DNA of 64,000 nt, from contig WYBT01000062.1 in NCBI GenBank assembly GCA_011525785.1, positions 62,001-126,000 of the forward strand, in the 5' to 3' direction. The notes under the pieces are model-generated. The model had not been told where the DNA came from and ran no database searches. It was given only the letters and a program-made list of their open reading frames with translations. Origin of the DNA: Planctomycetaceae bacterium. Its GTDB lineage: Bacteria > Planctomycetota > UBA1135 > GCA-002686595. The position numbers and the translations under genes are program-made. Position 1 is the stretch's first letter. Each line of letters opens with the position of its first letter. Shown here piece by piece: positions 1-7,830 of the stretch.

Positions 1-525
1 CTGGCCCAGGTACGGGCCCGCGCCCATGGGCTCGCCGCGTTTGGCGCGCTTCTCGAGGTTGGTGAAGTCGTCGTAGGTGAGGCCGAAGGTCGAGGTGAAC
101 TCGGCGTGCCACTTCTCCAGGCGCAGGATCCACAGGTGCGCGCGCAGCCAGGGATCGATCTTCGTGCCGTACTTGTGCTTGGGGAACAGCTTCTTGAACT
201 CGGCCAGTTGCGAGTTGAGCCACAGCTTGTCCTCGCGGTCTTCACCGAGCTTGTAGCTCTCGAGCGTCGAGGCCAGGCGGAAGTTGGCGCTCTCGATGAA
301 GATCACGTCGATGCCGCCCAGCGCGGCCTTCACGTCGGGCGAGCGCTGCGTGCCCGACCAGGCGATCGGGCCGAAGGCCTCGACGCCCAAGAGCTTCATC
401 AGCTCCGGCTGGCCCTTGGTGTAAGGGTCGATGGCCTCGAACTCCTCGAGCGCGGTGTCCTGCGCTCGGAGCGCGAGCGGCATCCACAGCGAAAACAGCG
501 CGGCGAGCAGGAAGCGGAGCTTCAT
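1..525 (-). CDS. Secreted protein, paralogue of the 5644-6846 gene (3' end outside window)
   Basis: This is the N-terminal 175 residues of a minus-strand gene that runs off the left edge. The start is the ATG at 523-525, followed by a clear signal peptide (KLRFLLAALFSLWMPLALRAQ). The visible part aligns along its length with the protein at 5644-6846. Shared blocks are an FIES/WIES element, a DPWLRAHL block and a GPYLGQ element at the edge. The relative continues into a region resembling the peptidase MA-like (DUF1570-type) fold, so a peptidase-like envelope protein is possible, but no catalytic motif lies within the visible part. Exact function is unknown. The upstream neighbour on the same strand is the thioredoxin-like gene at 714-1454, with a terminator-like hairpin between them. 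Confidence 0.8.
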   Translation of the reverse strand, partial: MKLRFLLAALFSLWMPLALRAQDTALEEFEAIDPYTKGQPELMKLLGVEAFGPIAWSGTQRSPDVKAALGGIDVIFIESANFRLASTLESYKLGEDREDKLWLNSQLAEFKKLFPKHKYGTKIDPWLRAHLWILRLEKWHAEFTSTFGLTYDDFTNLEKRAKRGEPMGAGPYLGQ

Positions 526-601
526 CGGCGTCAGGCGGCGGTGGGGGCGGAGAGTCGTCGTCGGCGTGTCCGCGACGAAGTGTCAGGGGCGCGGCGGCCG
601 C

Positions 602-641
602 AAAACAGCGGGGCGGCCGTGCTTTCGCAGCGGCCGCCCCG
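602..641 (-). terminator. Rho-independent-type terminator
   Basis: A perfect 11-bp GC-rich stem (609-619 with 631-641) encloses an 11-nt loop. On the minus strand it is followed by CTGTTTTG. It lies 70 bases past the stop of the 714-1454 gene and before the gene that starts at 525, so it probably ends that transcript. Confidence 0.6.
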
Positions 642-713
642 GTTGGAATCGAGCTCGCGCTCCGCCATCGCAGTCGTCGAGACGACGTGAATGAAGGTGC
701 GAGCGCTTCCCGA

Positions 714-1454
714 TCAGGACTTCTTGGGTTCGGCTTCCGCCGGAGTCGTGGCGACGCGCAGCTTGAGCTCTGCCGTCGATTTCTCGATCAGCGCGAACAG
801 CTCGGCGCGTTCCACCTTGGCGTCCGCCAACTCGTCCTGGACCTTCTTGAGCTTCTTCGAGTCCGGTCCATCGGTCTCGAGGATCTTGTCGAGCTTCTTT
901 TCGAGCTCGGCCACGCGGGTGTCGACCTGATCGAAGCGGTCGATGGCCTTGGCCATCTGCTTGACCAGGCCCTCGGGCGCCTGCTGATAGTTCGCGACCA
1001 GCACCTGGTTCATCGCGCCCCACAGCTCGACTCGCGAGCGCTCGGATTCGAGCCCCATGCGCGACGAGCCATCCGCGGCGCACAGGAACATGTGCTCGGG
1101 ATCCTTCTCGTCGAACAGGTTGTGGAACGGGTGATCGGGCTCGAGCACGGCCACCGGCAGCTTCACGCAGTGGAACCAACGCGCGAGAAGGAAGGTCTTC
1201 TCGTTGTCGACCACTCCGCGGCTGAGCAGCGCGTCATCGGTGCCGTTGCAGGTCTTGCACTCGCGCAGGACCAGCAGCGGACGCAGGTCTTTCCCCGCGA
1301 TGTACTTGAGCGCTTCCTCGCGGCTGAGCGCGCGGCTCGCGCGCTTGGCCGTGGTGCGTCCGTCCGCGGCTTCGATGTTCTCGACGTACGCGGGGTACTC
1401 CCACTGCAACTTGAGGACGCTGCGGGCCGACGCGCCGCGGACGATCTTCGGCAC
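714..1454 (-). CDS. Thioredoxin-fold-like protein with C-terminal coiled coil
   Basis: This 246-residue open frame is shown from a GTG at 1452-1454. Residues about 55-120 contain RPLLVLRECKTC and resemble the beta-strand plus CxxC of thioredoxin-fold proteins. Residues about 165-230 are rich in E/K/L/A with heptad spacing and probably form a coiled coil. The family was not recognised by name. Its true start is unclear: the same frame continues upstream through a 43-codon Gly/Pro/Ala linker, then two consecutive TGA codons, then a good signal peptide beginning at ATG 1673 (separate entry). The protein is therefore either a cytoplasmic product from an internal start or the remains of an exported one. 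The two visible cysteines would fit a redox or disulfide role, which is inference. Confidence 0.65.
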   Translation of the reverse strand: MPKIVRGASARSVLKLQWEYPAYVENIEAADGRTTAKRASRALSREEALKYIAGKDLRPLLVLRECKTCNGTDDALLSRGVVDNEKTFLLARWFHCVKLPVAVLEPDHPFHNLFDEKDPEHMFLCAADGSSRMGLESERSRVELWGAMNQVLVANYQQAPEGLVKQMAKAIDRFDQVDTRVAELEKKLDKILETDGPDSKKLKKVQDELADAKVERAELFALIEKSTAELKLRVATTPAEAEPKKS

Positions 1455-1673
1455 GCTGCCGCCGCCGCCGCTCGCCGGGCCTCCAGCTCCGCCCGGCGCT
1501 GCGGGAACACCGCCGCCCGGACTCGCGCCGCCACCAGGGGGCGCGCCACCACCGGGAGCGCCACGCGCTCCCCCTCCGCCCGTTCATCACCCAGGCAGCG
1601 CGCTGGCCGGCAGGCTGACAGCCGCCGACAGCACCAGCGCCAGACCCAACCGCAGCTTGCGTTTGGCCATCAT
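1455..1673 (-). pseudogene. Signal peptide and Gly-rich linker separated by two in-frame TGA codons
   Basis: On the minus strand, ATG ATG at 1668-1673 opens a 28-residue peptide with a basic start, a hydrophobic core and an ASA-type cleavage site. Two TGA codons follow at once (1587-1589, then 1584-1586). The same frame then continues as about 43 codons of G/P/A-rich linker into the thioredoxin-like protein. Signal peptide, linker and mature domain are all in one frame, so no indel is needed to join them. Only the two stops break the gene. TGA is an ordinary stop elsewhere in the window. The likely reading is a 5'-broken gene or a sequence error. Programmed readthrough is a less likely alternative. 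Confidence 0.6.
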
Positions 1674-2196
1674 GATCGAGGTGTCCAGCATCGTGACTCG
1701 GACCTGGCGCGCGCTGCGCCTCACGAGTGACGCCGCGCGCCGCCGGCAGTTCGCGGTCGCGGGACGCGGGCCGCATGGGGAGCTGCCGGACTAGCCAGAA
1801 GGCTATCACTGTTCGACAGCGCCGAGGCCGCGCGCGGCCCAGCGAATCTGGAGAAAATCTGGAGCGCGCTCAGCATGCGGCCTTCCTTGCGCGCATCGGC
1901 GCAACTGCGGCGGGGGCGTGGCTGCACTCGTGGGGTGCGCGCTCTAGCCGGGCGTTTGGGGCTGGGCGTCGTCGTCTGTAGTCCACCGCGCGCCGGCTGT
2001 TCGGACTGGGGTTCGCGCGTCTTCGTCGCTCGCAAACTCGCGCCGCGTCCTCCCCGTGGTCTTCCCGCGGCCTCCCCGCCCGGCCTCCGGCGAGCGCTTG
2101 GCCTCCACGGCAGTTCGCGGTGTCCCGACGGCCGGCGCCGGCCTCGGCGCGTGCTCGCTGCGCTCACCAGGCCAATCTGAGGACACAGTCGCTCGC
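1674..2196. other. Gene-free interval
   Basis: About 520 bases between the head of the thioredoxin-like gene and the end of the nucleotidyltransferase gene. Open frames crossing it have arginine/proline-rich, shadow-like composition and no recognisable domain. A small hairpin (TAGCC-AGAA-GGCTA) lies near 1793-1806. No other structure is evident. Confidence 0.5.
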
Positions 2197-2781
2197 TCAG
2201 CCGCCGGCGTCGCGTCGAGCGCGTTCGAGCAACTCCGCGAGCGCCAGCCGCTCCGACCAGCTCCGCACGTAGTCCCAGTCGAGCTCTGCACCCAGCGTTC
2301 GGATCAGCGCCGTCACGTCGCGCCATTGCAGCTCGCTCGCTTCGCCGCCCTCGCGGAACCAGACGAGCTTTTGGAGCAGCATGTCTTCGGCGGAAGTCGT
2401 CGCCACCGTGCGTTTGGAGTCGCGCGACAGTCGGACGGCGCGCGCGCGGCTCCACTTGGCGGCGTGATGGCCGGTGTCAGGCGGCACGAACACGTCGACC
2501 TTCACCATGCGCTCCAAGCGGATGACATTGAACGACGAGCGGCGCGCGATGGCGCCGCGGATGAGCACTTCGTCGGCGTACCAGCGCTCGCCCAGCGCCG
2601 CCAGAAGCGGAGCAACGTGGTGATCCGTGAGATCGGCGACCATGTCGACGTCGCGCGTGAAGCGCGGCTCGCTCCACACCGCCGCGGCCATCGAGCCGCC
2701 CAGCAGATAGCGCACGCCGAGCGACTCGAACACCTCGGCCATCTCCTCGGCGGCGCTGAGCGAGTCCTCAGCCCAGGCCAC
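2197..2781 (-). CDS. Nucleotidyltransferase-fold protein, AbiEii-like toxin family
   Basis: A 194-residue protein. LLGGS (about 26-30) followed by TRDVD (about 42-46) gives the GS...DxD signature of the DNA polymerase beta-type nucleotidyltransferase fold. Asp44 and Asp46 are the likely metal ligands. A second conserved block (SAEDMLLQKLVWF) is typical of AbiEii/AbiGii-toxin-like and DUF6036-like proteins, which often act as toxins beside a small partner. The start overlaps the end of the 84-residue gene at 2768-3022 by 14 bases, which indicates translational coupling. A toxin-antitoxin or abortive-infection role follows from family knowledge and has not been shown here. Confidence 0.8.
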   Translation of the reverse strand: MAWAEDSLSAAEEMAEVFESLGVRYLLGGSMAAAVWSEPRFTRDVDMVADLTDHHVAPLLAALGERWYADEVLIRGAIARRSSFNVIRLERMVKVDVFVPPDTGHHAAKWSRARAVRLSRDSKRTVATTSAEDMLLQKLVWFREGGEASELQWRDVTALIRTLGAELDWDYVRSWSERLALAELLERARRDAGG

Positions 2782-3022
2782 GCGCCCTCTTGTGCGCCAT
2801 GACGCGCTCGAACAGTTCCGCTCCCAGCCAACGCTCCGCCAGGCGCAACTCTAGCTGCTCTTCGCTTTCGCTCGGAAAGCGCGCCCGCAGTCCGGCGAGC
2901 TGCAGTTCTCGCCCCGTGTTCCACGCCTCGCGAAGGAGCTCTCCGCGCTCGGTCGGCGTGAGCGAGCGGTACCAGGCGTCCATGCGCGCCTGGGCTTGCG
3001 GACTGGTGTCGCTGGGTCGCAC
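2768..3022 (-). CDS. Small charged protein, likely partner of the nucleotidyltransferase
   Basis: An 84-residue, mostly helical, Arg/Glu-rich protein with no recognised family. Its 3' end overlaps the nucleotidyltransferase gene by 14 bases, and the order (small gene first) is that of antitoxin-toxin operons. The start ATG at 3020-3022 is the first in frame. An antitoxin role is inferred from context only. Confidence 0.7.
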   Translation of the reverse strand: MRPSDTSPQAQARMDAWYRSLTPTERGELLREAWNTGRELQLAGLRARFPSESEEQLELRLAERWLGAELFERVMAHKRARGLG

Positions 3023-3255
3023 GCGCGAAGCATAGCGCGACCCGAGCGTGCCCCAGCGCGGCCGAAAGTGCGGTCTCGTTCGTGTTCCTCACGCGCTGCT
3101 CGAGCATCGACTGCCGGCGCGGAGTCCCTCGCGCACGTCGTCAGGCGGCGGCGGGTTGTGGGCTCCACGCTCGTCATCGCCGGTCGTCATCAGCCGGCTG
3201 TCGTTCGACGTGCGTTCGCGGCGGCATCTGTGACGATCGGCTAGTCTCGTCTGGG

Positions 3256-3480
3256 ATGGATGAGCTTCTCACTCGCATCACAGTCAACCCGGCGCAGTGC
3301 GGCGGCCGGCCGTGCATCCGCGGGATGCGCATTCGAGTGATCGACATCCTCGACTCGTTCGCCGCAGGACTCGATGCGCAGCAGGTGCTCGAGGAGTTGC
3401 GCGATCTCGAGCCCGACGACATTCGCGCAGCGCTGCGTTACGCGAGTCGGCGCCTCGATCACCCGTTCATCGCGGCGTGA
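3256..3480 (+). CDS. DUF433 family antitoxin-like protein
   Basis: A 74-residue protein beginning MDELLTRITVNP. The element GGRPCIRGMRIRV followed by LEELRDLEPDDIRAAL is the hallmark of DUF433, a small winged-helix family commonly encoded just upstream of DUF5615 PIN-like toxins. The ATG at 3256 is chosen because it places the conserved start ITVNP normally; longer in-frame extensions upstream are not conserved-looking. The stop codon overlaps the next gene's start (GTGA, 3477-3480), so the two are coupled. Known pairs of this type act as toxin-antitoxin modules and usually bind their own promoter. Confidence 0.9.
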   Translation: MDELLTRITVNPAQCGGRPCIRGMRIRVIDILDSFAAGLDAQQVLEELRDLEPDDIRAALRYASRRLDHPFIAA

Positions 3481-3812
3481 TCGTCTGGCTCGACGCTCAG
3501 TTGTCGCCCGCTATGGCGCCGTGGCTTTGCGAGCGCTTTGGCGTCGATGCGTTGTCGCTTCAGAGGCTCGGACTGCGCGATGCCGAAGATCAGGAGATCT
3601 TCGAGAAGGCGCGCGGAGCAAGCGCGGTCGGGAGCACCAAGGACAGCGACTTCGTGAAGCTGGTGGAGCGTCACGGGCCGCCTCCGCAGATCGTGCTGCT
3701 CCCGCTTGGCAACACTTCGAATGCGCGCCTGCGCGCTGTGTTCGAGCGCAACTGGGCGCAGGTTGCTCAACTGCTCACGGCTGGTGAGCCGTTGATCGAG
3801 ATTGGCGGCTGA
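3477..3812 (+). CDS. DUF5615 PIN-like toxin protein
   Basis: A 111-residue protein starting at GTG 3477 inside the stop of the DUF433 gene. The N-terminal LDAQLSP, the central GLRDAEDQEIFEKA and the TKDSDF element are the conserved acidic blocks of DUF5615, a PIN-like fold predicted to be an Mg-dependent ribonuclease. The acidic residues of these blocks appear intact, so the module is probably functional. Together with the pair at 2197-3022 it makes two adjacent toxin-antitoxin-like modules. Confidence 0.88.
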   Translation: MIVWLDAQLSPAMAPWLCERFGVDALSLQRLGLRDAEDQEIFEKARGASAVGSTKDSDFVKLVERHGPPPQIVLLPLGNTSNARLRAVFERNWAQVAQLLTAGEPLIEIGG

Positions 3813-3843
3813 AGGCTGACGGCGTGCGCTCTTCGCGCGCCGC

Positions 3844-5412
3844 TCAAGCATCCACCGCCGGCACGTAGTCCTTCGCGCCGGGGTCGGTCTGGCCCGTGGC
3901 CTTCACGTACAGGTCGAACAGCTTCTGTTCGATCGGGAAGGTGTATTTGTGCTTCTTGAGGCGCCAGCCGGCGATGTTCGCGAGCGTCTCGCGCATCCAC
4001 TTGGGGCCCTCGTGGATCTTGCGGTCGTAGATGGCGCTCGTGTTGTTGTAGAGGCGCCAGGTTTCACGCACGTCTTCGGGCAGCGGCGTGTTGTGGGCGT
4101 TGTACTTGTATTCGAAGCACTTGCCCCACTCGTAGAAGTCCTTGGGCGGGACGTAGCCGAGCTTGATCGCGGCCTGGTAGTCCTCGGTGCCGGGGATCGG
4201 GCGGAAGGGATAGACCTCCGAGCCGGCAGTGGGGAAGAGGTACTTGATCTTGGCGGCCATGCGCAGCGTGTCGCGCATCGACTCGTCGCTCTCGCCGGGA
4301 TAACCGATGATCCAGAAGGTGCCGGGCGTGATGTTGCGCCGGTAGAGCTCGCCGATCGACTTGGGGATGTTGTCGAGTTTGATTTCCTTCTTGATGCGCG
4401 TCTGCATCTCGGCCGTGCCGGTTTCGGCGCCGAGCCACAGCAGATGGCACTTCGAAGCCTCGAGCGCGTCGAGCGTCTCTTGCTTGTAGCGCGCGATGGT
4501 TTCGATCTCGATCGTGCCGTTCCAGTGGATCGGCACCTTGAGCTCGACCAGCTTGTCGCAGAAGGCCTTGGTGCGCTTCTCGGCCACGCCCCAGTTCGCG
4601 TCCTGGAAGCGCAGCACGTCGAACTTGAAGCGCTGCTGCAGCTCGGCGATCTCTTCGGCGAGCTTCTCGCCGGGGATCGCCTTGTAGCGCTTGCCGGTGA
4701 TCAGCGGCGAGCAGCAGAAGGTGCACGGCTCGGGGCAGCCGTAGCTCGAGAAGTGGCTGAAGGCGCGCGGCGGATTGTCGGGCGTCCACTTGCCCGGCAG
4801 CGGGAAGCGGTGGCGCACCTTCATGCGCGTGGGCTTGGTCTGCAGCTCGGCGTAGCGCTCGTACTCGAGCAGGTGCCACGGCACCTTGCCGAACTTGTCG
4901 AAGCCGACGACCTCGCGGTGGTCGGTGTAGATCATGCGCCCGTCGCGCCACAGCGCGAGGCCCGGCACGTTGTCGAGCGGTTCGCCGGCGTCGAGCGCGC
5001 GCACGACCTCGTCGAAGGTCAGCTCGCCCTGCCCAATCCCGACCGCGTCGGCGATCCCGTGCTCGAAGTACATCTCCGGGATGACGCTCGGGAACCAGCC
5101 GCCCCAGATGATCGGGAGCTGCGGGTACTTCTCGCGCACCGCCTTGGCGACGACGTAGCCGTCGTAGACCTGGTAGCCCAGGATGCAGGAACTCGCAAAG
5201 CACAGCGCGCCGTCGCAGGCCTCGAGCACCTTGTCGAGGTACTTGGGCTCGATCATCGCGTCGATCAGCACCACCTCGAAGCCGTTCTGCACCGGCCCGA
5301 TGGCGATCTGCAGCAACTCGAGCGGCAGCAGGTCGGCGCTGAACACCTCGCCGCGGGTCGGGTCGGCCCGATGCGGGAGGAACAGGACGACCTTGCGGCG
5401 GCGCTGGATCAT
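3844..5412 (-). CDS. Cobalamin-binding-domain radical SAM protein
   Basis: A 522-residue protein. Residues about 8-150 form a Rossmann-like B12-binding-type domain (LPLELLQIAIGP, VVLIDAM, WGGWFPSVIPE). Residues about 215-430 form the radical SAM barrel with CPEPCTFC (Cys226, Cys230, Cys233), the CxxxCxxC ligands of the [4Fe-4S] cluster. Members of this class (BchE/PhpK-like, B12-dependent radical SAM) do methylations and ring-forming reactions. The substrate here is unknown. The classical DxHxxG cobalamin motif is not seen, as in many of this class. It stands alone on the minus strand and is convergent with the DUF5615 gene. ATG 5412 is chosen as the only start that keeps the whole domain. 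Confidence 0.85.
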   Translation of the reverse strand: MIQRRRKVVLFLPHRADPTRGEVFSADLLPLELLQIAIGPVQNGFEVVLIDAMIEPKYLDKVLEACDGALCFASSCILGYQVYDGYVVAKAVREKYPQLPIIWGGWFPSVIPEMYFEHGIADAVGIGQGELTFDEVVRALDAGEPLDNVPGLALWRDGRMIYTDHREVVGFDKFGKVPWHLLEYERYAELQTKPTRMKVRHRFPLPGKWTPDNPPRAFSHFSSYGCPEPCTFCCSPLITGKRYKAIPGEKLAEEIAELQQRFKFDVLRFQDANWGVAEKRTKAFCDKLVELKVPIHWNGTIEIETIARYKQETLDALEASKCHLLWLGAETGTAEMQTRIKKEIKLDNIPKSIGELYRRNITPGTFWIIGYPGESDESMRDTLRMAAKIKYLFPTAGSEVYPFRPIPGTEDYQAAIKLGYVPPKDFYEWGKCFEYKYNAHNTPLPEDVRETWRLYNNTSAIYDRKIHEGPKWMRETLANIAGWRLKKHKYTFPIEQKLFDLYVKATGQTDPGAKDYVPAVDA

Positions 5413-5643
5413 GGTGGGGGATCGAGATGACGGCGCGGCCCTTCGGCCGCACTTCCAGGACTAGGTTGCCCGAAATCTACCGCGTACGGAAGAGTGCCGC
5501 GTTAAGAAAGGGCCGGGAGTTATCGGCGCAGCGGGCCGGAGGGCTGGGGCGCGGCGTGTCGGGCCCTGCGCCATGTCTTGTGTCGCGCCGGTTCGCCCGC
5601 TTCGGCCGCCCTCGGCGCGCGGCCGGGGAGCACCCGGGTGCGC

Positions 5644-6846
5644 TCACGTCGACGAGTAGTTGGCCGCGATCCACTCCATCCACACGCGGTCGAAGTCGGC
5701 GTAACTGAGCCCGAAGATCTCGCGGAACTTCTCGCGGTGCACCTCGAGCAGGTTCGTGCTGTCGGGGTAGCCGTCCGCGCCCATGATCCCGTGCAGCGCG
5801 TCGTTGAAGCGCGCGTACTCCGCCGGCTTGGTCCTGATCAGGAAGTCGGTCATCGACCACACCGCGTAGTGGCGCGGGAGCGTGAGGTCGGCGTACTCGC
5901 GCATCGAGAGCACTTCGGCCAGGCGCGGCAGCTTGCCGGAGGCCGCGAGCTTCTTCACTTCGGCCTCCCAGTTCGTCTTGCGCGTGACCTCCGCCGTTCC
6001 GCCCTCGGAGGAGTTGAACGTGTTGTAGCGCTTGGTGATCTCGCGCTCCATGAAGTGCGCGAGGCCCTCGCGGATCCAGATCGGCGTGTCGTAGTTGTAG
6101 TGCTTGTAGCCGTCGAGCAGGTTGATCGCGAGGTTGAAGTACAGGTGCCCGTGCAGGCCCTCGTCCTCGCGCAACTGCTCGGTTCCCGCGCCGATCGTCA
6201 CCGACAGCGTGTCCTTGGGCGGCTGATTCCAACGCTGGGTCTTCTTGGTCGTCAGTCCGAACTGGTCCTGCAGGTACTGCTGCAGCGCAGCCTCGCTCGG
6301 CAGGATCATGACCTCGAACTTGTGGTTCTGGCCGAGGTAGGGGCCGATGCCCATGTACTTCGACTTCTGGTCCCACACGTAGCCCTGCGGCGGGAAGTCG
6401 GACTCCTGGACCTGGAAGATCTCGAGCCAGCGCTTCCACACGTCCTCGCAGCGCTGCGCGTAGAGGTGCGCGCGCAGCCACGGATCGAGCACCTTCGCCT
6501 TGGGATCGACGCCGGGGAGCACCTCGGCCAGTCGCGTGAGTTCCGCACGCAGCTTGTCCTTCTCCTCGGGCTTGACCTTGTGCGGCCCCAGCGCGAAACC
6601 CAGCTGAAAGTGCCTGCTCTCGATCCAGCGGATGTCCGCGCTGGCGAGCACGGCGTCGACCTTCTCGGTCGAGGCCTCGTCGCCGAATTCGAAGCCGCCG
6701 TGGCTCACGATGCCGGCCTTTTCCATCCGCGCCGGTTCGCCCTTGCAGTACGGGCACGAGGCAGGGTCGTTGGACTTCTGGACTGGCGCTGCGCCGCTGG
6801 CGAGCGCACCCGCGACGAGTACGGCAGCTACGAGATGAGCACGCAT
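5644..6846 (-). CDS. Secreted peptidase-MA-like protein
   Basis: A 400-residue protein with a signal peptide (RAHLVAAVLVAGALASG), starting at ATG 6846; a start 12 bases upstream is possible. A CPYC pair lies near residue 30. The C-terminal half (IWIREGLAHFMER, then an acidic helical region ending FDRVWMEWI) resembles the peptidase MA-like gluzincin fold, but an HExxH motif is not seen, so catalysis is uncertain. Its N-terminal half is homologous to the truncated gene at 1-525 on the same strand, giving a dispersed paralogue pair. Probable location: periplasm or cell surface. Confidence 0.75.
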   Translation of the reverse strand: MRAHLVAAVLVAGALASGAAPVQKSNDPASCPYCKGEPARMEKAGIVSHGGFEFGDEASTEKVDAVLASADIRWIESRHFQLGFALGPHKVKPEEKDKLRAELTRLAEVLPGVDPKAKVLDPWLRAHLYAQRCEDVWKRWLEIFQVQESDFPPQGYVWDQKSKYMGIGPYLGQNHKFEVMILPSEAALQQYLQDQFGLTTKKTQRWNQPPKDTLSVTIGAGTEQLREDEGLHGHLYFNLAINLLDGYKHYNYDTPIWIREGLAHFMEREITKRYNTFNSSEGGTAEVTRKTNWEAEVKKLAASGKLPRLAEVLSMREYADLTLPRHYAVWSMTDFLIRTKPAEYARFNDALHGIMGADGYPDSTNLLEVHREKFREIFGLSYADFDRVWMEWIAANYSST

Positions 6847-6924
6847 ATCGCGCTCCAAACTAACGCATCGCGCTCGCGCGGCGTGCGTGCAGCAGTTCGA
6901 GTTGCGTCCCTTCGGCGCGCCGGC

Positions 6925-7830
6925 TCACAGCGCGCGCTCCTTCCACTTCTTCGCCAGCTCGATCGCGTCGAAGGCCGAGAGCTTGTCGATCGGCGGCTGG
7001 CCGTCGACGATCCCGCGCATCGCGTTGATCGCCGCTACGCGGATCGAGTTGTCGGTCGAGTCCAGGTGCGGGCGCACCGCGTCGAGCGCCTTGCGCGAGC
7101 CGCAGCCGCCGAGAAGGTTCAGCCCCGCAACCACCTTGGTGCGATCGCTGTCGCCCACCAGTGGGAGCAGCTTGTCGGTGGCCGCATCGCCGCGCAGGCC
7201 TTCGAGCGCGACACGCAGCTCGCCGCCGCGCTTGCCCCAGTGCTCCGTCGCGGCGCGCACGAGGTGCTCGAAGCCCGCGGCGGAACCTGCGGAAGCCGCG
7301 CACAGCGAGGCGAGGTAGAGCTCGTCGGCCGCGCCCTCGGCGTCGGGCTTCTTGGCGTGCGCCGCCGCCGCGCGCTCGTAGGCCTGTTCGGCCGGCGCGC
7401 GCACGCCGGTGTCGGGGAAGGCTGCCACGCGCCGCAGCGCCCAGACGCGCACGTGGGGCGATTTGTGCGCGAATTCCGCTGCCATGAGGCGCGTGTGCGC
7501 CGCGCCGGTGACGCCGTCGAGCAGGTTCTCGAGGCGCAGCCGCGCCTGGAGCTCCTTCTCCTTGCCCAGCGCCGCGATCAACGCCGGCCCTGCGGCCGCA
7601 CCGACCGCGAGCACGCCCGCTTCGCCCGCCTCCTCCATCTGCGGCGTGTTGGCCTTGCGGACTTTCTCGACATCCTGTGCGAGCGCGCCGGCGGCCTTGG
7701 CCTCGAGCACCGGCCACGCGGCCATGCGATCAACGACCGGGCGCTCCTGCGCTGCGGCGTCGTTCGTCTGGACCGGCGTGGGGACGGGGAGCAAGGCCGC
7801 CGCGGCGGCGCACAACAGCGAGTGGATCAT
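6925..7830 (-). CDS. Secreted HEAT-repeat-like protein
   Basis: A 301-residue protein starting at ATG 7828-7830, which overlaps the TGA of the preceding gene as ATGA. A hydrophobic signal (IHSLLCAAAAALLPVPTP) leads into alpha-helical repeats: residues 75-300 contain repeated short helix pairs of HEAT/PBS type (HVRVWALRRVAAF, RTKVVAGLNLLGG, NSIRVAAINAMRG). This is a protein-protein interaction scaffold with no catalytic residues visible. It is translationally coupled to the lipoprotein gene upstream and probably works with it in the envelope. Confidence 0.75.
   Translation of the reverse strand: MIHSLLCAAAAALLPVPTPVQTNDAAAQERPVVDRMAAWPVLEAKAAGALAQDVEKVRKANTPQMEEAGEAGVLAVGAAAGPALIAALGKEKELQARLRLENLLDGVTGAAHTRLMAAEFAHKSPHVRVWALRRVAAFPDTGVRAPAEQAYERAAAAHAKKPDAEGAADELYLASLCAASAGSAAGFEHLVRAATEHWGKRGGELRVALEGLRGDAATDKLLPLVGDSDRTKVVAGLNLLGGCGSRKALDAVRPHLDSTDNSIRVAAINAMRGIVDGQPPIDKLSAFDAIELAKKWKERAL

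Noticed and set aside
1584-1589. TGA as selenocysteine or reassigned codon
   Set aside because: TGA ends many well-supported genes here, and two adjacent TGA codons would require two selenocysteines in a row; no SECIS-like structure was recognised.
3949-5430. Long plus-strand open frame (493 codons) opposite the radical SAM gene
   Set aside because: Arg/Val/Leu-rich shadow of a strong minus-strand gene with clear motifs; typical of GC-rich DNA.
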